Source: Massilia sp. KIM (GTDB lineage: Bacteria; Pseudomonadota; Gammaproteobacteria; Burkholderiales; Burkholderiaceae_D). Taken from it: DNA of 64,000 bases. Both the position numbers and the translations under genes were made by a program. How positions within the stretch are numbered: the first letter of the stretch is position 1; every line of letters starts with the position of its first letter. Shown here piece by piece: positions 1-8,318 of this stretch. The stretch spans positions 496,001 through 560,000 of the forward strand of contig NZ_MVAD01000002.1 of assembly GCF_002007115.1 (NCBI RefSeq), given 5' to 3'. The notes under the pieces are model-generated. The model had not been told where the DNA came from. It saw only the letters and a list, made by a program, of their open reading frames with translations, and did not search any database.

Positions 1-134
1 CTCGGCGCATGCGGATTTGCTCTGCCGTTCCGGTACAATGGGTTCCGAATTTCCTCCTTGATAAGAGTGCCGTGCTGTTCCAAGCCCGTCGACGGAAAGC
101 GGGTAAAGCATGAGCGCCGAAAGAAAATAATAAT

Positions 135-1229
135 ATGTTCTCATTCTTCGTCAGCTTCCTGTCCGGAGCAGTGCTGACTCTGCTGGTGATTAAGTTCGCC
201 AAACGATTCGGGATGGCCCTCGACAGCGATATCGACGGCGTCCAGAAAGTCCACACCCACGCGGTGGCCCGCATCGGCGGCGTGCCGATCTTTTTGGCGG
301 TCCTGACGGCGGCCGGCATTACCGTGTTCAGGGAGCCGGAAATGGCGCCGTGGATGATGGGATTGATCGCCTGCGGCGCGATTGCGCTGTCGGGCGGTAT
401 TGCCGAGGATCTCACCGGCAGGGTGGCGCCATCGCGCCGCCTGCTGCTGACGATGTTCGCCGCGCTGCTGGCTTATCTGCTGCTCGATGCGCGCCTGGAC
501 CGTATCGATTTTCCCTGGGGCGTGATGCCGCTGGAATCGGTATGGATCGTGCTGCCGCTGACGGTGCTGGCGGTATCGGGTATCGCCAATGCCGTGAATA
601 TCATCGACGGCTTCAACGGACTGGCCAGTGTGGTCAGCATTTTCATGCTGATCTCGCTCGCTTATGTCGCGTTTCAGGTCGGCGACATGTATGTGCTGGT
701 GATGGCGTTGACGGTGGCCGGCGCCACGGCCGGCTTCCTGATCTGGAATTATCCGGTGGGCCTGATATTCCTGGGCGACGGCGGCGCCTACTTCATCGGC
801 TTTCTGCTGGCCGAGCTGACCCTGCTGCTGGTGATGCGCAATCCCGAAGTGTCGACCTGGTATGCGGCATTGCTGCTGATTTATCCTGCTTTCGAAACCA
901 TATTTTCCGCCTATCGCAGAATGTTTGTGCGAGGTAAGTCGCCGGCGATGCCCGATGGAATACATTTACATAGCCTGATATTCCGCCGTATTGTGCAATG
1001 GACGGTAGGATCGCGCGAAGCACGGGCTTTGATGAAACGCAATGCGCGCACTTCTCCATATTTATGGCTGTTTTCTCTGATGGCGGTGATACCGGCAACC
1101 GTGTTATGGGAAAATACTGGCTGGTTGATGTTCTTCAGTTTGTTGTTTATTATCAGTTACGTCTGGTTGTATGTACGTATTGTTCGATTTAAGTCCCCGC
1201 GCTGGCTTTTTTTACGCAAGAAGGACTAG
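135..1229 (+). CDS. Glycosyltransferase family 4 (WecA/MraY-like polyprenyl-phosphate sugar-1-phosphate transferase)
   Basis: This 364-residue protein is made almost entirely of hydrophobic segments (about 10-11), as in the WecA/WbpL/MraY family. The family moves a sugar-1-phosphate from a UDP-sugar onto undecaprenyl phosphate at the inner membrane, the first step of O-antigen or exopolysaccharide repeat-unit synthesis. Family marks visible are an acidic pair in GIAEDLTGRV after the third helix, NIIDGFNGLASV in the middle, FLGDGGAYFIGF, and a His-containing loop GIHLHSLIFRR that corresponds to the HIHH region. Length fits WecA (about 365). The ATG at 135 has only a weak purine-rich ribosome site, and a seven-codon mini-ORF (110-130) ends just before it. 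The sugar specificity cannot be read from sequence. LPS core genes follow downstream on the same strand. Confidence 0.88.
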   Translation: MFSFFVSFLSGAVLTLLVIKFAKRFGMALDSDIDGVQKVHTHAVARIGGVPIFLAVLTAAGITVFREPEMAPWMMGLIACGAIALSGGIAEDLTGRVAPSRRLLLTMFAALLAYLLLDARLDRIDFPWGVMPLESVWIVLPLTVLAVSGIANAVNIIDGFNGLASVVSIFMLISLAYVAFQVGDMYVLVMALTVAGATAGFLIWNYPVGLIFLGDGGAYFIGFLLAELTLLLVMRNPEVSTWYAALLLIYPAFETIFSAYRRMFVRGKSPAMPDGIHLHSLIFRRIVQWTVGSREARALMKRNARTSPYLWLFSLMAVIPATVLWENTGWLMFFSLLFIISYVWLYVRIVRFKSPRWLFLRKKD

Positions 1230-1310
1230 CTCTCAGATATTGATGTTAGTATATTGCGAGAATTGGTGAGAATCACTGCGTGTATTTCAATCTTGACGAA
1301 TGAGGAAAGA

Positions 1311-1628
1311 ATGATGGATCTGTCGAATATGTCCGTGGGCGATTTGCGCAACCTGCAGGAGCAAATCAAGCAGGAGATGAAGAAGCGTGAAGTGCAGGAA
1401 GTTCAAAAGGCGCGCGAGCAGATCCTGGCCATCGCGCAAAGCGTCGGCGTTCCGCTGAAAGACCTGATCGCAAGTGCCGGCCGCGGCGGCAACAAGGGCG
1501 CGACCGTGGCGGTACGTTACCGCAATCCGGATGATGCGTCCCAGCAGTGGACCGGCCGCGGCCGTCAGCCGAAGTGGGTCAAGGAATGGGTCGAAGGCGG
1601 TAAATCGCTGGACAAGCTGCGCGTTTGA
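1311..1628 (+). CDS. H-NS family nucleoid-associated protein
   Basis: This is a 105-residue H-NS-like DNA-binding protein. The N-terminal half is a charged helix typical of H-NS oligomerisation (SVGDLRNLQEQIKQEMKK). The C-terminal part carries the minor-groove-binding box: AVRYRNPDD, then QQWTGRGRQPKWV, ending in an acidic/basic tail. Proteins of this family bind curved A+T-rich DNA and silence acquired genes. The reading frame is open from 1254, but GAGGAAAG at 1302-1309 places the start at ATG 1311 or ATG 1314. It follows the glycosyltransferase by about 80 bp and is probably transcribed on its own. It may be one of several paralogues in the genome; I cannot tell from this window. Confidence 0.93.
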   Translation: MMDLSNMSVGDLRNLQEQIKQEMKKREVQEVQKAREQILAIAQSVGVPLKDLIASAGRGGNKGATVAVRYRNPDDASQQWTGRGRQPKWVKEWVEGGKSLDKLRV

Positions 1629-1656
1629 GCTTCATTGCCCGGTCGGCATTTAAAAG

Positions 1657-1796
1657 CTTGGCCCAGTAGCATCCAAACGTCGGCCCGGTAGCCTCAATAC
1701 GTCGGCCCGGTAGCCTTAATACGTCGGCCGCTAGCTCTAATACGTCGGCCACTAGCTTTACTACGTCGGCCACTAGCTTTAATACGTCGTCCCCGC
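1657..1796. repeat. Tandem array of about six 21-22 bp units
   Basis: Five to six imperfect head-to-tail units of the form AATACGTCGGCCCGGTAGCCT lie directly downstream of the H-NS gene. The ACGT core recurs at 1677, 1699, 1721, 1742, 1763 and 1784, so the period is 22, 22, 21, 21, 21. The last unit continues into the left arm of the palindromic repeat at 1784-1873. The unit resembles the flank plus first bases of that palindromic repeat, as though the repeat's head had been amplified. Confidence 0.85.
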
Positions 1797-1873
1797 GCAG
1801 GCGGGGACCCAAGTTCTGCCTGCGTCGTCGAGATGCGCGCAAACTTGGGTCCCCGCCTTCGCGGGGACGACGT
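1784..1873. repeat. Inverted pair of dispersed palindromic repeats (REP/dRS3-like)
   Basis: The left arm 1784-1815 begins ACGTCGTCCCCGCGCAGGCG and ends CCCAAGTT. The right arm 1841-1873 is its near-perfect reverse complement, giving a potential 32-bp stem with a 25-nt loop. Each arm is itself a short palindrome. The same element recurs at several intergenic sites in this window (near 6.4, 17.4, 23.7, 44.7, 48.8 and 60.9 kb). No gene lies in 1629-2087 apart from these repeats and the leader of the next gene. Confidence 0.88.
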
Positions 1874-2087
1874 TTTGGGGCTGCGGGACGAGCGTGAAGA
1901 GCCCCGGTCCGGCGATTCGACGCCGACAAAACAAGACGTCCTACTACCTTTCCGTACACATGGACCGCCCGCTTCCCGTTACAATAGCGATCGTTTTGTC
2001 ATTCATCCAACTTTTCGCGGTCTGACGGCACACCGCCGTGCGCAAGCCTGCGCGGCGCCGCTCCGCTCCCGTTCCTCAAGGAAGAAA

Positions 2088-3470
2088 ATGCTCGCTCTCT
2101 CCAAAACGATCTTCAAGGCCTATGACATCCGCGGCGTCATCGGCAAGACGCTCGATGCCGGCATCGCGCGCCATATCGGCCGCGCCTTCGGCGCCGCCGC
2201 CCTGGCCAAGGGAGAGCGCAAGGTCGTGATCGGCCGCGACGGCCGCCTGTCCGGCCCGGAACTGGCCGCCGCGCTGAGCGACGGCCTGCGCGACGCCGGC
2301 GTCGACGTGATCGACCTGGGCATGGTCGCCACCCCGATGGTCTATTTCGCCACCAACGTGCTCGATACCCGCTCGGGCATCATGGTCACCGGCAGCCACA
2401 ACCCGCCCGACTACAACGGCTTCAAGATGGTCATGGCAGGCGAAGCGATCTACGGCGACGCCATCCTGGGCCTGCACGACAGCATCGCCGCCTACGACGG
2501 GAAAATCGCCGAACAGCGCGGCGGCTACGCCACCCACGACATCCGCGCCGCCTACATCGAGCGCATCGTGGGCGACGTCAAGCTGGCGCGCCCGATCAAG
2601 ATCGCGGTCGACTGCGGCAACGGCGTCGCCGGCGCCTTCGCCCCGGAACTGTTCCGCCGCATGGGCGCCGAGGTCATCGAGCTGTTCTGCGAGGTCGACG
2701 GCCACTTCCCGAACCACCACCCGGACCCGGCCCACCCGGAAAACCTGCAAGACCTGATCAAATGCCTGCAGGAGACCGACGCCGAGCTGGGCCTGGCCTT
2801 CGACGGCGACGGCGACCGCCTGGGCATCGTCACCAAGGACGGCCAGATCATCTTCCCGGACCGCCAGATGATGCTGTTCGCGGCCGACGTCCTGTCGCGC
2901 AACCCGGGCGGCGAGATCCTCTACGACGTCAAGTGCACCCGCCACCTCGGCCCCTGGATCGAGCAGCACGGCGGCCGTCCGCTGATGTGGAAGACCGGCC
3001 ACTCCCTGGTCAAGGCCAAGCTCAAGGAAACCGGCGCCCCGCTGGGCGGCGAGATGAGCGGCCACATCTTCTTCAAGGACCGCTGGTACGGCTTCGACGA
3101 CGGCCTGTACTCGGGCGCGCGCATGCTCGAGATCCTGACCCGCGAGCAGGATCCGTCTGCGCTCCTGAACGGCCTGCCGATCGCCAGCAGCACCCCGGAA
3201 CTGCACCTGCACCTGCAAGAAGGCGAGAACTTCGCCCTGATCGACAAGCTGCGCACCGACGCCAAATTCCCGGACGCCGAGCGCGTGGTCGACATCGACG
3301 GCCTGCGCGTGGAATACGCGGACGGCTTCGGCCTGGCGCGCTCGTCCAACACCACCCCGGTGGTGGTGCTGCGCTTCGAGGGCGAGAATCCGCAGGCATT
3401 GGAGCGCATCCAGGCCGACTTCAAGCGCGTGATCCTGGCCGCCAAGCCGGACGCCCAGTTGCCGTTCTGA
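2088..3470 (+). CDS. Phosphomannomutase/phosphoglucomutase (AlgC/ManB type)
   Basis: This 460-residue enzyme of the alpha-D-phosphohexomutase superfamily interconverts hexose 6-phosphate and 1-phosphate, feeding GDP-mannose/UDP-glucose and hence LPS and exopolysaccharide synthesis. The phosphoserine loop TGSHNPP has its Ser at residue 103, the metal loop DGDGD is at 239-243 followed by Arg244, and the sugar-binding GEMSGH is at 321-326, the same order as Pseudomonas AlgC. The open frame extends upstream to 1833 through repeat DNA, but the start is ATG 2088, preceded by AAGGAAG at 2078-2084 and followed by the conserved FKAYDIRG. It is 10 bp from waaC and probably co-transcribed with it. Whether mannose or glucose is the main substrate is undecided. 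Confidence 0.93.
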   Translation: MLALSKTIFKAYDIRGVIGKTLDAGIARHIGRAFGAAALAKGERKVVIGRDGRLSGPELAAALSDGLRDAGVDVIDLGMVATPMVYFATNVLDTRSGIMVTGSHNPPDYNGFKMVMAGEAIYGDAILGLHDSIAAYDGKIAEQRGGYATHDIRAAYIERIVGDVKLARPIKIAVDCGNGVAGAFAPELFRRMGAEVIELFCEVDGHFPNHHPDPAHPENLQDLIKCLQETDAELGLAFDGDGDRLGIVTKDGQIIFPDRQMMLFAADVLSRNPGGEILYDVKCTRHLGPWIEQHGGRPLMWKTGHSLVKAKLKETGAPLGGEMSGHIFFKDRWYGFDDGLYSGARMLEILTREQDPSALLNGLPIASSTPELHLHLQEGENFALIDKLRTDAKFPDAERVVDIDGLRVEYADGFGLARSSNTTPVVVLRFEGENPQALERIQADFKRVILAAKPDAQLPF

Positions 3471-3480
3471 GGAAGTCCGC

Positions 3481-4458
3481 TTGAAGATCCTGCTGGTGCG
3501 CGTGTCGTCCCTGGGCGACGTGCTGCACAACCTGCCGATGGTGGCCGACCTGCTGCGCCACCATCCCGGCGCCACCATCGACTGGGTGGTCGAGGAGGGC
3601 TACGTCAGCCTGGTGCGGCTCAACCCGCACGTCCGGAAAATCATCCCCTGGGCCCTGCGCCGCTGGCGCAAGCGCCTGGGCGACAAGGCCGTCCGCGCCG
3701 AGATCAAGTCCTTCTTCCGCACTCTGCGCGAAGAGGAATACGACTACGTGTTTGACACCCAGGGGCTGCTCAAGACCGGCGTGATCATGGGCGCGGCGCG
3801 CGTGCGCAAGGGTGGCAAGAAGGTCGGCCTGGCCAACGGCAGCGAAGGCTCTGGCTACGAGGGCATCTCGCGCATCTTCCACACCGACAGCATTCCATTG
3901 AGCCCGCGCACCCATGCGGTGGCGCGCGGCCGCCTGGTGGCCGGCGCGGCCCTCGGCTACGCGGTCGACAGCGCGCCCGACTTCGGCCTGCCGGCCCCGC
4001 AGACAGCCCTGCGCCCGGCCTTCCTGCCGCAGGAAGACTACGCCGTGTTCTTCCACGGCACCGCACGCGCCGCCAAGAAGTGGGCGCGCGAGAACTGGAT
4101 CGCCACCGGCCAGGCGCTGGCGCCGATGCCGGTGCTGCTGCCCTGGGGCTCGGAAGAAGAGCTGCGCGAAGCCGAGGCCCTGGCCCAGGCCCTGCCCAAC
4201 GCCCGCGTGCTGCCCCGGCTGTCGATGATGGATGCGGTGGCCCTGGCCCAGCATGCATCCCTGGCGATCGGCGTCGACACCGGCCTGACCCACATCGCCG
4301 CCGCCTTCGTCCGTCCTACGGTCGAGATCTATTGCGATTCGCCCAAGTGGAAGACCGAGGGCAACTGGTCCGAGCGCATCGTCAACCTGGGCGACCTGGG
4401 CGACCCGCCCTCGAGCGCCGAGGTGATCGCCGCGGCGCGCCGCCTGCTGGACAAGTAA
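3481..4458 (+). CDS. waaC: Lipopolysaccharide heptosyltransferase I
   Basis: WaaC (RfaC) adds the first L-glycero-D-manno-heptose to Kdo of the LPS inner core, at the cytoplasmic face of the inner membrane. The 325 residues match the family length. The N-terminus ILLVRVSSLGDVLHNLP is the classical GT9 opening; the C-terminal nucleotide-sugar-binding region is visible as GVDTGLTHIAAAFVRPTVEIY. The start codon is TTG at 3481, preceded by GAGGAAG. The stop abuts the ATG of waaA, so the pair is translationally coupled, and gmhB, which makes the heptose donor, is elsewhere in this window (8319-8861). Confidence 0.95.
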   Translation: MKILLVRVSSLGDVLHNLPMVADLLRHHPGATIDWVVEEGYVSLVRLNPHVRKIIPWALRRWRKRLGDKAVRAEIKSFFRTLREEEYDYVFDTQGLLKTGVIMGAARVRKGGKKVGLANGSEGSGYEGISRIFHTDSIPLSPRTHAVARGRLVAGAALGYAVDSAPDFGLPAPQTALRPAFLPQEDYAVFFHGTARAAKKWARENWIATGQALAPMPVLLPWGSEEELREAEALAQALPNARVLPRLSMMDAVALAQHASLAIGVDTGLTHIAAAFVRPTVEIYCDSPKWKTEGNWSERIVNLGDLGDPPSSAEVIAAARRLLDK

Positions 4459-5727
4459 ATGAAGCGTCCCCTGTATTCCGCGCTGTGGTGGCTGGCGCTG
4501 CCCGCCGTGCTGGGCCGCCTGTGGTGGCGCGGGCGCAAGGAGCCCGGCTACCGCCAGCACTGGGGCGAGCGCCTGGGCGCTGCCGGACCCGAGCCTGACG
4601 AGGCCATGACCATCATGGTGCACGCGGTCTCGGTGGGCGAGACGCGCGCCGCCGAACCCCTGGTCGAGGCCCTGCTGGCGGAGTACCCGGCCTGCCGCAT
4701 CCTGCTCACCCACATGACCCCGACCGGCCGCGCCACCGGCCGCGCCCTGTTCGAGAAGCACGGCAAGCGCGTGGTGCAGGCCTATCTCCCTTACGACACC
4801 GGTTTCATGGTCGGCCGCTTCCTGCGCCGCCACCGTCCGCGCGCCGTCATCCTGATGGAAACCGAGGTGTGGCCGAACCTGATCCATGGCTGCGCCGCCG
4901 CCGGCGTGCCGGTGGTGCTGGCCAACGCCCGCCTGTCGGAGCGTTCGCTGCGCCGCGGGCAGAAGATGGGGGCCCTGATGACCGAAGCGGCCCGCGGCAT
5001 CACCCTGGTCGCGGCCCAGACCGAGGACGACGCCGAACGCATCCGCTCGCTGGGCGCGCCCAGGGTGGCGGTCACCGGCAGCATCAAGTTCGACGTGGTG
5101 CCGCCCGCCGCCGCGCTGGAGAAGGGCGCCTGGCTGCGCGGCCAGATCGGCGCGCGACCGGTGTTCCTGTGCGCCAGCACCCGCGAGGGCGAGGAAAGCC
5201 TGATCCTGGACGCCTGGACCCGCCAGCCCGCCAAGCCGGAAGGCGCGCTGCTGGCGATCGTGCCGCGCCATCCGCAGCGCTTCGACGAAGTGGCGAAGCT
5301 GGTCGAGGCCCAGGGGCTGAGGCTGGCGCGCCGCTCCCAGCTCGAGAACGGCCTGGACGGCGCCGACGTGCTCCTGGGCGACTCCATGGGCGAAATGTTC
5401 GCCTATTACGCCGCCTGCGACTGCGCCTTCATCGGCGGCAGCCTGATGCCGCTGGGCGGGCAGAACCTGATCGAAGCCTGCGCGCTGGGCAAGCCGGTGC
5501 TGGTGGGCGAGCACACCTTCAATTTCGCCGACGCCACCGAGGATGCGGTGGCCAGTGGCGGCGCGCTGCGGGTGTCCGGCGCGGCCGCCCTGGTGGCGCA
5601 GGCGGCGCGCCTGCTGCGCGACGCCCAGGCGCGCGAGGCGATGGGGGCGCAGGCCCTGGCCTTCGCCGGCAGGCACCGGGGCGCTACCCTGCGCACTGTT
5701 GAACTCTTGCGACAGCTAATCGGATAG
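4459..5727 (+). CDS. waaA: 3-deoxy-D-manno-octulosonic acid (Kdo) transferase
   Basis: WaaA/KdtA transfers Kdo from CMP-Kdo to lipid A precursor at the inner membrane. The protein is 422 residues, the usual length. It has an N-terminal membrane anchor (LYSALWWLALPAVLGRLWWR), the N-terminal Glycos_transf_N region with the VSVGETRAAEPLVEALL acceptor motif, and a C-terminal GT-B half with FIGGSLMPLGGQNLIEA. The ATG directly follows the waaC stop with no gap. Product and context agree with LPS inner-core assembly. Confidence 0.96.
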   Translation: MKRPLYSALWWLALPAVLGRLWWRGRKEPGYRQHWGERLGAAGPEPDEAMTIMVHAVSVGETRAAEPLVEALLAEYPACRILLTHMTPTGRATGRALFEKHGKRVVQAYLPYDTGFMVGRFLRRHRPRAVILMETEVWPNLIHGCAAAGVPVVLANARLSERSLRRGQKMGALMTEAARGITLVAAQTEDDAERIRSLGAPRVAVTGSIKFDVVPPAAALEKGAWLRGQIGARPVFLCASTREGEESLILDAWTRQPAKPEGALLAIVPRHPQRFDEVAKLVEAQGLRLARRSQLENGLDGADVLLGDSMGEMFAYYAACDCAFIGGSLMPLGGQNLIEACALGKPVLVGEHTFNFADATEDAVASGGALRVSGAAALVAQAARLLRDAQAREAMGAQALAFAGRHRGATLRTVELLRQLIG

Positions 5728-5777
5728 GTTTTGCTACCATCTGCACTGAGCTCGGTAAAACAAAAAGGGGATGCGCC

Positions 5778-6329
5778 ATGTTGTCGTTTAATCACCCGAG
5801 ACCGGCCAGCACAGGAAAACCCGCCGCCCGTGTCGCCACGGCCCAGGCGGAACAGGCGCGCGAGACGACCGACACTGCTGAGCCCAAGGACTTCTCGGTT
5901 TCACCGCCCATTGCCGGCGCTTTTCCGCTCGGCGAACTCCACTTTTTCGTGCGCTATTCGCTGCGCGAGTACAGCAGCTTCATGTGGCAGCACGGGGGCT
6001 GGCTGATACGCCGGCGGCGCATCCGCTGGCCCGCGAGCGTCTTCCTGCGCCTGCGCAGCACCCTCGGCGCGGCGCTCAATTTCGTGATGTTGGGGCGGGG
6101 CAAGCGCACCTACGAATTCACCATCGACGAGCACGGGATCGTGCGCACCAGCGGGGGCGTGACGCTGATCGGCTGGGACGATGTGAGCGCGGTGCGGACT
6201 TATTCGCGCGGATTCATGATGGTGCTCAAGCGCGGGACCTTGCCGATTCCGTTTCGCTGCCTGTCGGATGCCCAGCTTGGGGTGATGCAGGGGCTGGCGG
6301 CGGCGCGGCATGAGTTGAGTTTGCGCTGA
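5778..6329 (+). CDS. YcxB-like domain protein, function unknown
   Basis: A 183-residue protein of unknown function. After a 45-residue low-complexity N-terminus, the rest resembles the YcxB-like C-terminal domain: a hydrophobic segment around residues 85-110, then a beta-rich stretch with YEFTIDEHGIVRTSGG, a Trp-Asp motif GWDDVSAV and PIPFRCLSD. Proteins of this type are usually small membrane-associated proteins without assigned role. It lies 50 bp after waaA on the same strand and may be read from the same transcript. The ATG at 5778 follows AAAAGGGGATGCGCC, whose AGGGG is an acceptable ribosome site. Confidence 0.6.
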   Translation: MLSFNHPRPASTGKPAARVATAQAEQARETTDTAEPKDFSVSPPIAGAFPLGELHFFVRYSLREYSSFMWQHGGWLIRRRRIRWPASVFLRLRSTLGAALNFVMLGRGKRTYEFTIDEHGIVRTSGGVTLIGWDDVSAVRTYSRGFMMVLKRGTLPIPFRCLSDAQLGVMQGLAAARHELSLR

Positions 6330-6361
6330 GGGTGTTTGCGGGCGTTCGCGGGTATGCATGA

Positions 6362-6523
6362 AAACTTGGATCCCCGCCTGCGCGGGGATGACGTTGGTTT
6401 GTCGTGGAGTGAGTCGACTGGCGCGGATTCCGGATCCTTACGCTAAGCCATTCGACCAGCGCTAAGCCACATTTGACCAGCGGCCCCTGGCACGTCGTTC
6501 CCGCGAAGGCGGGAACCCAAGTT
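6362..6523. repeat. Palindromic repeat pair with internal 20-bp duplication
   Basis: A reverse-oriented copy (6362-6394, AAACTTGGATCCCCGCC...) and a forward copy (6492-6523, ACGTCGTTCCCGCGAAGGCG...) of the dispersed palindromic repeat flank about 97 bp. Between them is a tandem duplication, ACGCTAAGCCATTCGACCAG at 6440-6459 and a near copy at 6460-6480. The block fills the gap between the convergent YcxB-like and YgjP-like genes and may act as a bidirectional transcript end. Confidence 0.8.
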
Positions 6524-6577
6524 CAATCCACCAGCGTCAAAACAGCCCCACACCCACCGGCGGCCTTCACAAGCGCT

Positions 6578-7480
6578 TCAATCCTCAAACAACACCGGCA
6601 TCTCGTGCGACTGCTTGCGCAGCGCCAGCCGCGCCCCGTCGTAATCCGGATACACCTCGCCCACCGTCGCCCAGAACGCCGGGCTGTGGTTCATCTCGCG
6701 CAGGTGCGCCAGTTCGTGCGCCACCACGTAGTCCACCAGCGACAGCGGATAGTGGATCAGGCGCCAGTTCAGCCGGATATTCCCCTGCACCGTGCACGAG
6801 CCCCAGCGCGAGCCCGCCGACGACAGGGCCAGCGCGCTGTAGGTCACGCCCAGCATCGGCGCGTAATGATCCAGTCTTTCCCTGAACAGCTTCTTGGCCT
6901 CGGCCTGGAACCACAGCTTGATGCGCTCCTTGAGCTGCCACTCCGACAGCCCCGGCACCACGCCGATCCACAGTTCCCTGTTGGCCGCGTCGAACTGGCA
7001 GTGGCTGCGCGCGGCTTCCTCCAGGCGTAGCGTGATCTCGCCGCCCAGGTAGGGCAGGCGCGCGCCGTCCTTCCACTCGATCGGCGGCCTTTGCTGGCGC
7101 TGGGCGCGGCGCTCGCCGCGTTCGAGCAGCTTGCTCATGATCCAGCGCTGCTTGGCGCGGATCGCGTTGTCGATGTCGATCTGGCTCACCCGCCGCGGCG
7201 CCGTCACGCGCAGGCCGTCGTCGTCGATCATGAAGCCGATCGAGCGGCGCGAGGAGCGGCGCAAGGCGTAGTCCACCGTCTGGTGGCCGAGCACGATGCG
7301 CTTCAGGGGAGGGTCGTTCGGGCCCACGGGAGGCGCGGGCAGGGCGATGCGGGGCGGCGCTGGCGGCGCCTTGAACAGCGGTTGACTAGGCGGCGCCGGC
7401 CTGTCGGAAGGCTTGAGCGCTGCGAAGAATTCCTGTGCAAACAGTTCCAGCTGGTGCCCGTCGATCTTGGAAGAGGTCAT
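6578..7480 (-). CDS. YgjP-type (DUF45, M48-like) metal-dependent hydrolase
   Basis: A 300-residue zinc metallohydrolase of the YgjP/SprT-like group. The signature is HELAHLREMNHSPAFW near the C-terminus, giving the HExxH zinc motif and the third His in the conserved NHSPxFW. The N-terminal 80 residues are proline-rich and variable; the domain begins near residue 90 (RRIVLGHQTVDYALRRSSRRS). The frame extends to 7579, but MTSSKIDG at 7480 is the more likely start. It is the last gene of the corC-lnt-glyQ-glyS-gmhB-plsC run, 44 bp after plsC. The substrate is not known for the family. Confidence 0.85.
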   Translation of the reverse strand: MTSSKIDGHQLELFAQEFFAALKPSDRPAPPSQPLFKAPPAPPRIALPAPPVGPNDPPLKRIVLGHQTVDYALRRSSRRSIGFMIDDDGLRVTAPRRVSQIDIDNAIRAKQRWIMSKLLERGERRAQRQQRPPIEWKDGARLPYLGGEITLRLEEAARSHCQFDAANRELWIGVVPGLSEWQLKERIKLWFQAEAKKLFRERLDHYAPMLGVTYSALALSSAGSRWGSCTVQGNIRLNWRLIHYPLSLVDYVVAHELAHLREMNHSPAFWATVGEVYPDYDGARLALRKQSHEMPVLFED

Positions 7481-7524
7481 GGTGTGCTGCGGTCTTGAAT
7501 TCCTGATCTGGGCGCTGATATCGC

Positions 7525-8265
7525 TTAGCCACCTCTGTAGACGTGGGGCGAAATGACGCGCATTTCTGATTCTATCCAATTTTCGACCTCTTGCATCAGG
7601 CTGTCAGGAGTGTGGTTATCTGGCGATATCGGCTTGCCGATCGAGACGGTGACCAGTCCCGGGCGCTTGATGAAGGAATTCTTGGGCCAGCACTCGCCCG
7701 AATTATGCGCGATCGGCACCACGACGGTTTGGGTTTCCACAGCCAGGCGCGTGCCGCCGCTCTTGTACTTCCCTTTTTCTCCGACCGGGATGCGCGTCCC
7801 TTCCGGGAACATGATAATCCATTGGCCGTCCGCCAGGCGGCGCCTACCGTGCCTGACCACTTGCGAGAACGCATTCTTGCCCTGCTTGCGGTCGATCGGG
7901 ATCATGCGCAGCAGCGCCATGCCCCAGCCGAAGAAGGGGATGTACAGGATTTCCTTCTTGAAGACGTAGACCAGCGGCCGCGTGAGGTTCGGCAGCAGGA
8001 AGATGGTCTCCCAAGCCGACTGGTGCTTGGACAGGATGATGGCCGGGGCATCCGGCAGGTTCTCGTAGCCCTTGAACTCGTAGCGGATGCCGCAGATGAC
8101 CTTGGCGCACCAGATGATGAAGACGTTCCAGCGCGAGGTCACCCAGAAGCGCTTGTTGTAGGGGAGAGGCGCGGCCAGGAAGCAGACGCAGGCCCACACC
8201 ACGGTGGCCACCACCATCACGATCGTAAACAACAGGGAACGCAGGAACAGGCTGAAAGTACGCAA
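7525..8265 (-). CDS. plsC: 1-acyl-sn-glycerol-3-phosphate acyltransferase
   Basis: PlsC acylates lysophosphatidic acid to phosphatidic acid at the inner membrane. The protein is 246 residues with an N-terminal membrane helix (LFTIVMVVATVVWACVCFL). Acyltransferase motifs follow: KHQSAWETIF, a variant of the HX4D block in which Glu stands for Asp, and FPEGTRIPVG, the motif III equivalent. The start appears to be TTG at 8265, with GGAG five bases upstream; the longer frame to 8787 runs over gmhB and is spurious. It lies 53 bp after gmhB in the same operon. The Asp-to-Glu change in motif I occurs in other members of this family. Confidence 0.9.
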   Translation of the reverse strand: MRTFSLFLRSLLFTIVMVVATVVWACVCFLAAPLPYNKRFWVTSRWNVFIIWCAKVICGIRYEFKGYENLPDAPAIILSKHQSAWETIFLLPNLTRPLVYVFKKEILYIPFFGWGMALLRMIPIDRKQGKNAFSQVVRHGRRRLADGQWIIMFPEGTRIPVGEKGKYKSGGTRLAVETQTVVVPIAHNSGECWPKNSFIKRPGLVTVSIGKPISPDNHTPDSLMQEVENWIESEMRVISPHVYRGG

Positions 8266-8318
8266 AGGGGCTCCGGACGAATTGCTTGGTTCTTGTAGTG
8301 CTGCGATGACGCTCGAGA

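Noticed and set aside
110..130. Seven-codon mini-ORF before the glycosyltransferase
   Set aside because: MSAERK-stop has no strong ribosome site; such short frames are frequent by chance, though translational coupling cannot be excluded.
1657..1796. CRISPR array
   Set aside because: The units are contiguous 21-22 bp tandem copies with no unique spacers, and no cas genes are present in the window.
1833..2087. N-terminal extension of the phosphomannomutase
   Set aside because: The upstream frame is translated repeat DNA; a good ribosome site and the conserved FKAYDIRG start follow at 2088.
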